64,000 bases of DNA. Source: DATKJS01 sp964551995 (GTDB lineage Bacteria; Acidobacteriota; Aminicenantia; Aminicenantales; Saccharicenantaceae). Below are positions 27,189-35,365 of this stretch, one piece after another; position 1 is the first letter of the stretch, and every line of letters begins with the position of its first letter. A program made the position numbers and the translations under genes. The notes under the pieces were generated by a model, which was given only the letters and a program-made list of their open reading frames with translations, had not been told where the DNA came from and did no database searches. The DNA lies in contig CAZKFD010000032.1 of assembly GCA_964551995.1 (NCBI GenBank), positions 186,001 through 250,000 on the forward strand. The letters are read 5' to 3'.

Positions 27189-27217
27189 TTGGCGCAGGCC
27201 GCTCGGTGTGGGATAAT
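27189..27217 (+). promoter_or_regulatory. Putative promoter of the isoaspartyl methyltransferase gene
   Basis: TTGGCG (27189-27194, 4 of 6), a 17-base spacer and GATAAT (27212-27217, 5 of 6). Transcription would start near 27224, 18 bases before the ATG. Confidence 0.5.
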
Positions 27218-27241
27218 GGACGCGGGGAGTGATCCTGAGAC

Positions 27242-28084
27242 ATGCGAGTGCGGCGCCCCGATTTCAGCCGGGGGATGCAGTCTGGGCGGCCCGCCTTGCG
27301 CCCGGCCTTCGCGTGCGTGCTGGCGGGCCTGGCCGCCGGAGCCCTCCTCGCCGGTCCGGGTTCCGGGGATTCGCCCGGGGATGAAGAGGCTTTCGCCCGC
27401 GCCCGCGCGGCCATGGTCGAGACGCAGGTCGCGGCTCGCGGCGTCCGGGATGCGGCGGTCCTCGAAGCGCTCCGGGCCGTGCCCCGGCACCTGTTCGTCC
27501 CTCCGGCCTTCCGGGACGAAGCCTACGAGGATCATCCCCTGCCGATCGGGGAGGGCCAGACGATTTCGCAACCCTTCATCGTGGGCCTCATGACCTGGAG
27601 CCTTGGCTTGCGCAAGGGAGACAGGGTCCTCGAGGTCGGGACCGGCTCCGGCTATCAGGCCGCCGTCCTCTCTCTCCTCGCGGGCGAAGTCTTCAGCATC
27701 GAGATCAACGAGTCCCTGGCCCGCCGGGCGGCGGACACGCTGAAGAGCCTCGGCTATGGAAACGTCCGCGTGAGATGCGGCGACGGCTTCTTCGGCTGGA
27801 AGGAGGCGGCGCCCTTCGACGCCGTCATCGTCACGTGCGCGGCCGAACGTATCCCTCCTCCGCTCCTCGACCAGCTCCGTGAAGGCGGCCGGCTCGTCAT
27901 CCCCCTCGGAGACCCGGGCGCCTCCCAGACCCTCACGTTGATTAGGAAACAAGGCGGTCGGGCCGTCGTCCGCCGGATCCTCGACGTCCGCTTCGTCCCC
28001 ATGACGGGAGAGGCCGTCAAGAAAGAGGGACAGTCTGCCTCGGGAGGGACTGCCCCTCTTGATATCGCCCCTGGACTGTGGTAG
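27242..28084 (+). CDS. pcm: Protein-L-isoaspartate O-methyltransferase with an export signal
   Basis: PCMT methylates isoaspartyl residues formed in ageing proteins so they can be repaired. The 280-residue protein has the SAM motif I VLEVGTGSGYQAAVLS, the family segments VPRHLFVP, QTISQPFIVGLM and DAVIVTCAAERIPPPLLDQL. Unlike the cytoplasmic enzyme (about 210 residues) it has an extra 50-residue N-terminus with a basic start and a hydrophobic core (CVLAGLAAGALLAGP), which looks like a signal peptide. It would then act outside the cytoplasm, where SAM supply is unclear; alternatively it is membrane-anchored. The next gene begins 11 bases after its stop. Confidence 0.88.
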   Translation: MRVRRPDFSRGMQSGRPALRPAFACVLAGLAAGALLAGPGSGDSPGDEEAFARARAAMVETQVAARGVRDAAVLEALRAVPRHLFVPPAFRDEAYEDHPLPIGEGQTISQPFIVGLMTWSLGLRKGDRVLEVGTGSGYQAAVLSLLAGEVFSIEINESLARRAADTLKSLGYGNVRVRCGDGFFGWKEAAPFDAVIVTCAAERIPPPLLDQLREGGRLVIPLGDPGASQTLTLIRKQGGRAVVRRILDVRFVPMTGEAVKKEGQSASGGTAPLDIAPGLW

Positions 28085-28095
28085 TTTTTTTCTCA

Positions 28096-29499
28096 ATGAT
28101 GATCCGTTTCGGCACGTCCGGCTGGCGTGGCCTCATGGGGGAGGAATTCACGTTTCACAACGTCCGGGTCGTCGTCCAGGCCATCGCCAATCTCCTCCGG
28201 AAGAAATTCTCCGGAGAGCCGATCTCCGTGGCTGTCGGCTATGACACCCGCTTCCTTTCGGAGCGCTTCGCTTTCGAGGCCGCCAAGCTTTTCTCCAAAA
28301 ACGAGATCTCGGTCTGCCTGGCCGACCGGGACGCCCCGTCCCAAGCCTTAGCCCTGCAGGTCATCAAGAGGAAGTGCCGGGGGGCCGTCAACTTCACGGC
28401 GTCCTTCAATCCGCCGTGGTACAACGGCCTCAAGTTCAACGTCGAAACGGGCGCGCCGGCCCTTCCCGAGGTGACGGACAGGATCGAAACCGAGGTCCAG
28501 AGCCTGCTGCCGAGCTTCTCCCAGGTCCCGTTCTATACGGCGACGGAGAACATCTCACGGATCGACCTCCAGTCCGACTATCTCCGCTTCGTCCAGGATA
28601 AGATCGACTTCAAGGCGATCCGCAAGTCGGGGCTCCGCGTGGGCGTCGACCTTCTCTACGGGACGAGCCGCGAGTACCTGGATGAGATCCTGGAGGAGAA
28701 CGAGATACCGCTCGAGGGGATTCACGGCTACATCGACCCCTATTTCGGGGGTGTGAACCCGTCCTGCACCGAGGACAATCTGGCCGAGCTCAAGACCCTG
28801 GTCCGCGAGAAAAAGTGCCATCTCGGGATCGCCACGGACGGCGACGGGGACCGCTTCGGGATCATCGACGACAGGGGGACCTTCATCCATCAGAACTACA
28901 TCCTGGCCATGCTCCTCGATTACCTCGTCCGTGTCAAGGGCTGGAGGGGAGGGGTCGCCCGGTCGATCACGACGACGCATCTCCTCGACCGAATCGCCGC
29001 GAAATACGATCTTCCTCTCTATAAGACCAGGGTCGGATTCAAGTACATGGCCGATCTGTTCCTGAAAGGGCACATCATGTTCGGGGGCGAGGAAAGCGCC
29101 TGCGTTGCCGTCAAGGACCATCTCCCCGAGAAGGACGGGATCTTCGCCGGACTCCTCGTAACGGAGATGGTCGCGGCCGCCGGCAAGAGCCTCAAGAAGC
29201 TCAAGGACGACCTGTTCAAGGAATACGGGACCGTGTCCGGGGGCCAGCGCAACATCCCCCTGACACCCGAGAGGGCCAAGGCGTTAAGAGCCCTGGTCGG
29301 GAGCCCTCCGGCTCGGATCGGCCGCCGTCCGGTCCTCGAGACCGAGGCGTTCGACGGCATCAAACTGGGACTGGAGGGCGGGGACTGGGTCCTTCTCCGG
29401 CAGTCGGGCACGGAACCCCTCATCCGCTGTTACGCCGAGTCGAAGACGCAGAAAGGCGTCGACGAGCTGCTCAAAAGCGGGCTGGAGGCCGTCCTGTGA
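28096..29499 (+). CDS. Phosphoglucomutase/phosphomannomutase family protein
   Basis: Alpha-D-phosphohexomutases interconvert the 1- and 6-phosphates of hexoses. The 467-residue protein has all four family motifs: the phosphoserine loop T101-A-S103-F-N-P (S103 is the phosphorylated residue; the usual histidine after it is phenylalanine), the metal loop DGDGDRFG, the sugar-recognition loop GGEESA, and the phosphate loop RQSGTEPLIR. The GEES form points to glucose or mannose phosphates rather than GlmM. The ATG at 28096 begins the conserved RFGTSGWRGL; a GTG at 28078 is possible. The stop overlaps the next start (GTGA). Confidence 0.92.
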   Translation: MMIRFGTSGWRGLMGEEFTFHNVRVVVQAIANLLRKKFSGEPISVAVGYDTRFLSERFAFEAAKLFSKNEISVCLADRDAPSQALALQVIKRKCRGAVNFTASFNPPWYNGLKFNVETGAPALPEVTDRIETEVQSLLPSFSQVPFYTATENISRIDLQSDYLRFVQDKIDFKAIRKSGLRVGVDLLYGTSREYLDEILEENEIPLEGIHGYIDPYFGGVNPSCTEDNLAELKTLVREKKCHLGIATDGDGDRFGIIDDRGTFIHQNYILAMLLDYLVRVKGWRGGVARSITTTHLLDRIAAKYDLPLYKTRVGFKYMADLFLKGHIMFGGEESACVAVKDHLPEKDGIFAGLLVTEMVAAAGKSLKKLKDDLFKEYGTVSGGQRNIPLTPERAKALRALVGSPPARIGRRPVLETEAFDGIKLGLEGGDWVLLRQSGTEPLIRCYAESKTQKGVDELLKSGLEAVL

Positions 29500-29816
29500 G
29501 GAAGGACCCGTCGAGGAACAGCCCGGCCTTCCGGAAAAAGATCCTTCTGCTCGGGGCCGCCTGCCTCTTCCTGATCATGGTTGTGACGTCGGTCTTCGGG
29601 AAAAAGGGAGTCATGGACATACACCGGCTCCGCGTCGAGCTCGCCGGCCTCGACACCCAGATCCGCGAGCTCCAGCGGGAGAAGGGCGAGCTCGAGGCCG
29701 AGATCCGCCGCCTCGAAAACGACCCCAAGGCCGTGGAGAACTCGGCCCGCCGCGATCTGGGGTTGATCAAGCCCGGCGAGAAGGTCGTCGTGATCCCCAA
29801 GGCGCCCAAGAAATAG
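29496..29816 (+). CDS. FtsB/DivIC-like septum-formation initiator
   Basis: The 106-residue protein has a short basic cytoplasmic start, one membrane segment (KILLLGAACLFLIMVVTSVF), a coiled coil of about 45 residues (LRVELAGLDTQIRELQREKG), and the C-terminal pattern ENSARRDLGLIKPGEKVVVI that is characteristic of FtsB/DivIC. It would form the FtsQ-FtsL-FtsB complex with products of the dcw cluster at 48460-64000, so its partner genes are about 20 kb away. The start is GTG at 29496, overlapping the mutase gene. Confidence 0.85.
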   Translation: MRKDPSRNSPAFRKKILLLGAACLFLIMVVTSVFGKKGVMDIHRLRVELAGLDTQIRELQREKGELEAEIRRLENDPKAVENSARRDLGLIKPGEKVVVIPKAPKK

Positions 29817-29836
29817 GCCGGCCTGGCCCGCGTCCC

Positions 29837-32773
29837 ATGGCCCGTCCCCGCAAGCGTCCACGCTCTTCCGAAGACAAAGACTCCGCCGGCTCCCTCAATC
29901 CCGCCCAGAGGCGGGCGGTCGTCCACGGCGACGGTCCCCTCCTGATCATCGCCGGGGCCGGGACGGGAAAGACGAAGGTCATCACCCACCGGATCGCTCA
30001 CCTTATCGAATCCAAGCGGGCCCGGCCCGACAAGATCCTGGCCGTGACGTTCACGGAAAAGGCGGCCAGCGAGATGGAGGCGCGGGTGGACGTCCTGGTC
30101 CCCTACACGTCCTCGTTCGTGGAGATCAGCACGTTCAACTCCTTCGGGGAGAAGGTGCTCCGGGACTACGCCCTCGACATCGGCTATCCGCCCGATTTCC
30201 AGCTCCTCGACGACGTCGACCAGGCCATCTTTTTCCGGGAGAACCTGTTCCGCATGTCCTTGGATTATTACCGGCCCCTGAGCTCCCCCACGCGGCACAT
30301 CCAGGAGCTGTTGGACGCCATTCGCCGCCTGAAGCAGGAGGATGTCCGTCCCGAGGAATACGAGCGGTACGCCCGCGGCCTCGCGGAACGGCCGGCGGAG
30401 GGCGAGATAGCCGCCGAGACGGCCCGGAAGCATGCGGAGATCGCCCGGGTCTACGGCGAATATCAGGCCCTGCTCAGGAAGGAAGGCCTGATCGACTTTG
30501 AGGACCAGGTGACGCTCGTCGTGGACCTCTTCCGGTCCCGTCCCTCGGTGCTCAAGGAGTTCCAGGAGCGGTACGCGTTCATCCTCGTCGACGAGTTTCA
30601 GGATACGAACTTCGTTCAGTTCGAGCTGCTCAGGATGCTGGCCGCCGGCCACCGGAATCTGACCGTCGTCGGAGACGACGACCAGAGCATCTTCCGTTTC
30701 CGCGGCGCGTCGCTCAGCAACATCCTCAACTTCGAGAGAATCTACCCCGAAGCCAAGAGGATCGTCCTGACGCGGAACTACCGATCGACCCAGGCCATTC
30801 TCGACGCCGCCTACCGGCTCATCCAGTACAACAACCCCCTCCGGCTCGAGGCCCGGGACAGGGTGAACAAGCGGCTGAAGGCGGCCGCGCCCGGCGCCGG
30901 CAAGAGCCTCTTCATGCTGTCGTTCGACACGCTGTCCCATGAGGCGGATCGCGTGGCCGAGCTCGTCCTCAAAAGGCACGACCGGGGGCGCCCGTGGAGC
31001 GACATCGCCGTCCTTGTCCGCCGCAACGCCGACGCGGACCCCTATCTGCGGGCCTTCAACATGAAGCAGATCCCGTACCGGTTTTCGGGCAGCCGCGGCC
31101 TCTACCAGCAGGACGAGATCAGGATCCTGACGGCCTTTATCAAGTCGCTGACGGATTTCGAGAGCAGCCGGGACCTTTTCTATCTGGCCTTGTCCGACGT
31201 CTACAGGGTCAATCCCTACGACCTGACGACGCTCGCCGGCCACGCCCGAAGGACGAACCTCTCGCTCCACCGGGTGTTCCAGCTTGTCGCCGAAGGGGCG
31301 AGACCCGTGGAGATCTCCCGGGAGACGGAAGAGGCGGTTCGCAGGATCTTCGGCGAGCTCCTGTTCTTCGTCGAGATGGCGGGCTCGAAGAGCGCCGGCG
31401 AGGTCATCTACGCCTTTCTCGAAAGAAGCGGCTACCTCAGATCGCTTGTCGGGAAGATGTCCCTCGAGTCCGAGGTCAAGATTAAGAACATCCGGCTGTT
31501 CTTCGACAAAGTCAAGGACTTCTCCGGGCTGGCCGAAAACGACTCGCTCCATTCGTTCGCCCGCTATCTCGACCTGCTCCGGGAGGTCGGGGACAACCCG
31601 GCCACCTCCGAAGCGGAGCCGGACGAGGACGCCGTCAGCGTCCTGACGGTCCACAAGGCCAAAGGACTTGAGTTCGGGGCCGTTTTCCTGGTCGGGCTCG
31701 TCGAAGACCGCTTCCCCGGGAGGGAGCCGAGGGAAAGGATCCCCGTCCCCGACGCCATCCTCAAGGAGAGCCTCCCGGGAAGGGAGAACACCCTCCAGGA
31801 GGAGCGGCGGCTGTTTTACGTAGCAATGACGCGGGCCCGCGAATTCCTGTATATGACCTGGGCCCGGGATCACGGCCGCAAGCGCCTGAAAAAGGTGAGC
31901 CCCTTCGTCCTCGAGGCCCTGGACGTGCCCCGCATGCCAGGCGATATCCTCCGCGCCTCGGCCATCGAGGACATCCGGCGCTACGCGGAGGCGGCGGCGC
32001 GCCCGCGACCCGCCGCGGTGCGGCCGCCGTCCGGAGGAACCCTCGCGCTGAGCCACGCCCGCGTCGAAGACTACCTGGTCTGCCCGTTGAAGTACCGGTT
32101 CCGCCATCTCGTGGGCATCCCCGTCTTTCCTCACCACAGCCTCGTTTTCGGACGCGTCGTTCACGCCACGATCGCTTCCTACCTCAGGAAAAGGATGAAG
32201 GGCCGGCCGCTCTCCGAGGAGGAGCTCCTGCGGGAATACGCCGCGAACTGGGTCAACGAAGGATTCCTCAGCCGCGAGCACGAGGAGCTGAGAAAGGCCG
32301 CAGGCGAGCGGGCCCTGCGGGCCTTCTATCGCCGGGAGGAGGAATCGGGGAAGGTGCCGGCCTTTCTGGAGAAGGGGTTCCGCTGGCAGGAGGGCGGCGT
32401 CCGGTTCACGGGGCGCTACGACCGGGTGGATTTCGAGCAGGACGGGCCGGTCATCATTGACTACAAGACGACCGAGGCGTCGTCCCAGAAGGACGCCGAC
32501 CGGCGGACGGCCGACAGCCTCCAAATGGACATCTACGCGCTCTCGTTCCTGAAGACCCGGGGACTCGTCCCGGCGGAGACGCGGCTCTATTTCCTGGAGT
32601 CCGGCCTTGTCGGGTGCGCCCGGAAGGGAGAGAAGGAGTTCCGGCGTGCCTCCTCGCGGATCGCCGAGGCAGCCGAGGGAATCCGGAGCGGGAGCTTCGA
32701 GGCCAGGCCCGATTGGCACAACTGCAGCGTCTGCGAATTCAAAACCGTCTGCCCCTCGTCCTACGCCTATTGA
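29837..32773 (+). CDS. UvrD/AdnB-like helicase fused to a PD-(D/E)XK iron-sulfur nuclease
   Basis: The 978-residue protein is a superfamily-1A helicase followed by a RecB-type nuclease. Helicase motifs are complete: Walker A AGAGTGKT (residues 39 to 46), TFTEKAA, DEFQDTN, GDDDQSIFRFRGAS, LTRNYRST, TVHKAKGLEF and VAMTRA. The C-terminal 240 residues carry the nuclease motif GRYDRVD and then VIIDYKTT. Four cysteines (one in VCPLKYR, three in CSVCEFKTVC) are placed as for the [4Fe-4S] cluster of AddB/AdnB-type nucleases. Such proteins resect double-strand breaks, normally as heterodimers (AddAB, AdnAB), but no partner gene is beside it. Confidence 0.9.
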   Translation: MARPRKRPRSSEDKDSAGSLNPAQRRAVVHGDGPLLIIAGAGTGKTKVITHRIAHLIESKRARPDKILAVTFTEKAASEMEARVDVLVPYTSSFVEISTFNSFGEKVLRDYALDIGYPPDFQLLDDVDQAIFFRENLFRMSLDYYRPLSSPTRHIQELLDAIRRLKQEDVRPEEYERYARGLAERPAEGEIAAETARKHAEIARVYGEYQALLRKEGLIDFEDQVTLVVDLFRSRPSVLKEFQERYAFILVDEFQDTNFVQFELLRMLAAGHRNLTVVGDDDQSIFRFRGASLSNILNFERIYPEAKRIVLTRNYRSTQAILDAAYRLIQYNNPLRLEARDRVNKRLKAAAPGAGKSLFMLSFDTLSHEADRVAELVLKRHDRGRPWSDIAVLVRRNADADPYLRAFNMKQIPYRFSGSRGLYQQDEIRILTAFIKSLTDFESSRDLFYLALSDVYRVNPYDLTTLAGHARRTNLSLHRVFQLVAEGARPVEISRETEEAVRRIFGELLFFVEMAGSKSAGEVIYAFLERSGYLRSLVGKMSLESEVKIKNIRLFFDKVKDFSGLAENDSLHSFARYLDLLREVGDNPATSEAEPDEDAVSVLTVHKAKGLEFGAVFLVGLVEDRFPGREPRERIPVPDAILKESLPGRENTLQEERRLFYVAMTRAREFLYMTWARDHGRKRLKKVSPFVLEALDVPRMPGDILRASAIEDIRRYAEAAARPRPAAVRPPSGGTLALSHARVEDYLVCPLKYRFRHLVGIPVFPHHSLVFGRVVHATIASYLRKRMKGRPLSEEELLREYAANWVNEGFLSREHEELRKAAGERALRAFYRREEESGKVPAFLEKGFRWQEGGVRFTGRYDRVDFEQDGPVIIDYKTTEASSQKDADRRTADSLQMDIYALSFLKTRGLVPAETRLYFLESGLVGCARKGEKEFRRASSRIAEAAEGIRSGSFEARPDWHNCSVCEFKTVCPSSYAY

Positions 32774-32784
32774 GAATGGCTGGC

Positions 32785-32878
32785 CGAAAGGGAAGCCACT
32801 CATTTTAGATATTTCCCAGAAGAGTGGCTCCGAGCAACTCCATCAGAATTGCGGTGGAGCGACTCGTAACCGCTTTTT
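32785..32878. repeat. Nested inverted repeats in the gap after the helicase-nuclease gene
   Basis: The 263-base gap 32774-33036 has no gene. In it, AGCCACTC (from 32794) is repeated in inverted form as GAGTGGCT (from 32822). The second arm extended, GAGTGGCTCC, again has an inverted near-copy GGAGCGACTC (32856-32865, 9 of 10). A 5-bp stem GCGGT (32851-32855) with ACCGC (32869-32873) is followed by five T, so the right part could be a terminator for the helicase-nuclease gene. The set may be a structured RNA, alternative hairpins, or a decayed mobile end. Confidence 0.45.
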
Positions 32879-33022
32879 CACGTTCCGGTCATTCTCCTCG
32901 GCCCCCTCATGTGTGAACGTGATGCCAGGGCCGCCAGAGAAACCTGGTTGAGAAAGCGCGTTCGGTTCAGACGGGACCGCTTTTTGGGGCAGCGAGACCG
33001 CGGGGGAAAAGGACCACCCCGG

Positions 33023-33050
33023 GCCGCAATCCTTTATTATTGCGGCTTTT
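33023..33050 (+). terminator. Terminator-like hairpin at the convergent helicase/sppA junction
   Basis: A perfect 8-bp stem, GCCGCAAT (33023-33030) with ATTGCGGC (33039-33046), an 8-base loop and TTTT after it on the plus strand. The stop codon of the minus-strand sppA begins in the loop. It should end plus-strand transcripts and could fold in both directions. Confidence 0.65.
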
Positions 33051-34752
33051 CCCAGAAAGGCATGACCGCCCAGAGGCTGGTCTTCCCCATAAGTTCGAGC
33101 GTCTGGAGCGCCCGGCGCAGCCCGGAGGCCGATTTCAGGTCGAGGCCGGCGTCCTGGACGCCGAAGAGCGCCTGCCAGAACGAGAGCTTCTTTGGCCAGA
33201 TGACGAATCGGACGTCTTCGTCGGCGGGGATGCCGGCCAGCTTTTTTGCCAGGCCTACAGCCGTCGAAAAGCCGCCGAGCTCGTCGACGAGTTTCAGTCC
33301 CTTAGCCTGGCGTCCGGTCCAGATCCGCCCGCGGCCGACCTTGTCGACCTGCTCCTTAGTCATATTCCGGCCCCGGGCGGCCTTGGTCAGGAAACGGTCG
33401 TAAGCCCAGAGCAGCTGGCTCTTGAGGAACGTCCTCTCTTCCGGCGTGAACGGCCTGAAAGGCGAGAAGATGGCGGCCCTCTCGCCGAAGGTCAGTTTCT
33501 CGGCCGTGATGCCCAGCTTGTCGAGAAGCCCGGCGAAGCTGAACTTGCCGCCCAGGACGCCGATTGAGCCCGTCAGCGTCTGCGGCTGGGCCACGATGCG
33601 GGTCGCGGCCATGGAGATCCAGTATCCCCCGGAGCCGGCGAGGTCGGCCATGGAGACGACGACGGGCTTCGCCTTCGCCGCCAGCGCGACTTCCCGCCAC
33701 ACGACATCCGAGCCCACGGACGATCCGCCCGGGCTGTCCACGCGGAAGACGATGGCGGCGATGGACCTGTCCTCCCGGGCGGCCCGGACCCAGCGGGCCA
33801 CTGTATCGCCCCCCATGATACCGGGGAGGCTTTCGCCCGTGACGATCATGCCCACGCCGTAGACGAGGGCCACGTTCCGGCCGGTTTCGAGGCCGAGCGA
33901 ACGGGGTTTCACCTGGGTGTAATCCTCGAACCGGACGCGGCCGAGACTCAGCCCTCCGGCCTGCAGGAGAGGTTGCAGCTCGTCCTCGTACAGGCAGGCG
34001 TCGACGAGGCCCGCCTGCTGGGCCTGGTCGCCCTGATACAGGCCCCGGTCGACGAGGGTGCGGAACTCATCCTCGGTCTTGCCCCGGGCCTTAGCCGCCG
34101 TGCGGACGTACTCGGCGAAGATGTCCGAGTACAGGGACGTCATTTCCTCTTTGTGCGCGGGCGTGAATCCCTTCTCGGTGAAGATGTTGTAGGCGGTTTT
34201 GTATTCCTCGACGTGTTCGAACTCGGCCCGGATGCCCAGCTTGTCCAGGGCGTTCTTGAAGAACGGCACATAGCCACCGATGCCGCTAATGCCCAGCCAG
34301 CCCATGGGATGCAGGATGATCCTGTCGCAGGCCGTGGCGAGATAGTATTCCTTATCGAATTCGGGGGCCTCTTCGATATACGCGTAGACCTTCTTGCCCG
34401 ACCGGCGGAATTCCAGGATTGCTTCCCGTATGTCCGCCGCCTTGGCCCAATCGCATTCGATCGGGCTGAGGCGGACGAGGACGGCCTGGATGCGGCTGTC
34501 CGCGGCGGCCTTCCTCATGTTCCTCCAGAAATCGTAGACCGTGAGGGCCTTGACCCGCGGGACGAGCATTGAGAGGAGGTCCGGCGGAGCGAGCTCCTCG
34601 AACGCACCGCCCAAGCGGACTTCCAGGTAGGCCCGCGATGGCACGGCGACCGGCGCGCCGCCGAACTCGCTGACGAAGAAGACGGCGACGCAGGCGGCGG
34701 CGAGCAGGAAAAAGAAGAGGAAGATCAGCCAGACGTAGGTCCTTTTTTTCAT
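33037..34752 (-). CDS. sppA: Signal peptide peptidase SppA, long form
   Basis: SppA is an inner-membrane serine protease that degrades cleaved signal peptides. The 571-residue protein has one N-terminal membrane segment (LIFLFFFLLAAACVAVFFV) and two tandem crotonase-like domains as in the E. coli-type enzyme. The catalytic dyad is visible: K185 in the first domain (VEEYKTAYN) and S374 in the second (LAGSGGYWIS). The ATG at 34752 was chosen because GGAGG stands 7 bases before it; an in-frame start upstream adds an arginine/proline-rich stretch with no signal. Length is normal for the long form. Confidence 0.94.
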   Translation of the reverse strand: MKKRTYVWLIFLFFFLLAAACVAVFFVSEFGGAPVAVPSRAYLEVRLGGAFEELAPPDLLSMLVPRVKALTVYDFWRNMRKAAADSRIQAVLVRLSPIECDWAKAADIREAILEFRRSGKKVYAYIEEAPEFDKEYYLATACDRIILHPMGWLGISGIGGYVPFFKNALDKLGIRAEFEHVEEYKTAYNIFTEKGFTPAHKEEMTSLYSDIFAEYVRTAAKARGKTEDEFRTLVDRGLYQGDQAQQAGLVDACLYEDELQPLLQAGGLSLGRVRFEDYTQVKPRSLGLETGRNVALVYGVGMIVTGESLPGIMGGDTVARWVRAAREDRSIAAIVFRVDSPGGSSVGSDVVWREVALAAKAKPVVVSMADLAGSGGYWISMAATRIVAQPQTLTGSIGVLGGKFSFAGLLDKLGITAEKLTFGERAAIFSPFRPFTPEERTFLKSQLLWAYDRFLTKAARGRNMTKEQVDKVGRGRIWTGRQAKGLKLVDELGGFSTAVGLAKKLAGIPADEDVRFVIWPKKLSFWQALFGVQDAGLDLKSASGLRRALQTLELMGKTSLWAVMPFWEKPQ

Positions 34753-34802
34753 GCCCGTTCCTCCACACCCGGGGGCGGGGCGCCGCCCCTTCGGGCACGC
34801 CC

Positions 34803-34833
34803 AATATATCACAGAACGCCGGGCGGGAGCCAA
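34803..34833 (-). promoter_or_regulatory. Putative promoter of sppA
   Basis: On the minus strand TTGGCT (34828-34833, 4 of 6) precedes an AT-rich box GATATATT (34803-34810); the spacer is 17 to 19 bases according to which hexamer is taken. Confidence 0.4.
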
Positions 34834-34857
34834 AGCCCCGCTTCCGGCGTGAGGGGC

Positions 34858-34886
34858 TTGATTTGTCCGTTTGATTCATGGACAAT
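34858..34886 (+). promoter_or_regulatory. Putative promoter of the RRM-protein gene
   Basis: TTGATT (34858-34863), a 17-base spacer and GACAAT (34881-34886), each 4 of 6. Transcription would start near 34893, which leaves a leader of about 70 bases, unusually long for this region. Confidence 0.45.
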
Positions 34887-34889
34887 AGG

Positions 34890-34954
34890 CTCTCCTCTTA
34901 TCACGTTCGCTTCCCGGTCCGACGGGCGTGACAGTGGTGAGAGAGAGAGGAGGT
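34890..34954 (+). promoter_or_regulatory. Leader that can pair with the Shine-Dalgarno of the RRM gene
   Basis: CTCCTCT (34892-34898) is complementary to AGAGGAG (34946-34952), which is the ribosome-binding site of the gene at 34963. Between them TCACG (34901-34905) can pair with CGTGA (34927-34931). The fold would hide the ribosome-binding site; whether it opens by temperature or by a bound protein cannot be read from sequence. Confidence 0.35.
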
Positions 34955-34962
34955 ATTTTTTA

Positions 34963-35259
34963 ATGTCCTTTCAAAAGCTTTATGTGGGTAACCTCAACTA
35001 CAAGACCACGGAAGAGACGCTGAAGAGCCTGTTCGCCCAGTACGGCGAGGTTACCTCGGTCAACATCCTGCAGGGCCGCGGTTTCGGGTTCGTCGAGATG
35101 GCCACGACTGAATCCGCGCAGGAGGCCAAGGGCAAGCTGAACGGCAGCGAGTTCGACGGCCGGAAGATCATCGTCAACGAGGCCCGTCCCCGGGCCGAAA
35201 GGCCCAGGCTCGACAGGCGGCCCGCCGGCGGAGACAGAAAAGGCTTCTCGAGGTTTTGA
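34963..35259 (+). CDS. Small RRM-type RNA-binding protein
   Basis: The 98-residue protein is a single RNA recognition motif with RNP2 LYVGNLNY and RNP1 RGFGFVEM, followed by an Arg-rich tail (ARPRAERPRLDRRPAGG). Such glycine/arginine-tailed single-RRM proteins in bacteria are often cold-inducible RNA chaperones, known best from cyanobacteria. The ATG at 34963 was chosen because of the strong GAGGAGGT before it (34947-34954). The codon frame upstream lacks coding character. Confidence 0.92.
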   Translation: MSFQKLYVGNLNYKTTEETLKSLFAQYGEVTSVNILQGRGFGFVEMATTESAQEAKGKLNGSEFDGRKIIVNEARPRAERPRLDRRPAGGDRKGFSRF

Positions 35260-35365
35260 TCTCATAGATTCGCTTTCGCTTCTCTGATCCCTCTTGCCCC
35301 GCGCCGGGACTTTTCCGGGGTGGTGCCCTGCCTGTTTGTCCGCCGGGTCGCGGGCCCGGACGGAG

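Larger units (their letters stand above)
26843..27241. other. Intergenic region between divergent coaD and pcm
   Basis: About 400 bases without a convincing gene, noticeably more AT-rich in its left half than the surrounding sequence. It holds the coaD promoter (26881-26909), a second TTGTCA-like box, several T-runs, a perfect 10-base palindrome CCCCTAGGGG (27105-27114), and the promoter of the next gene (27189-27217). I see no tRNA, riboswitch or strong terminator fold in it. Confidence 0.6.

Noticed and set aside
29471..32803. An open frame of 1110 codons on the minus strand opposite the helicase-nuclease gene
   Set aside because: The plus-strand protein has complete helicase and nuclease motifs. 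The antisense product is rich in Gly, Arg, Pro and Asp, with no recognisable domain, as expected for the reverse frame of a GC-rich gene.
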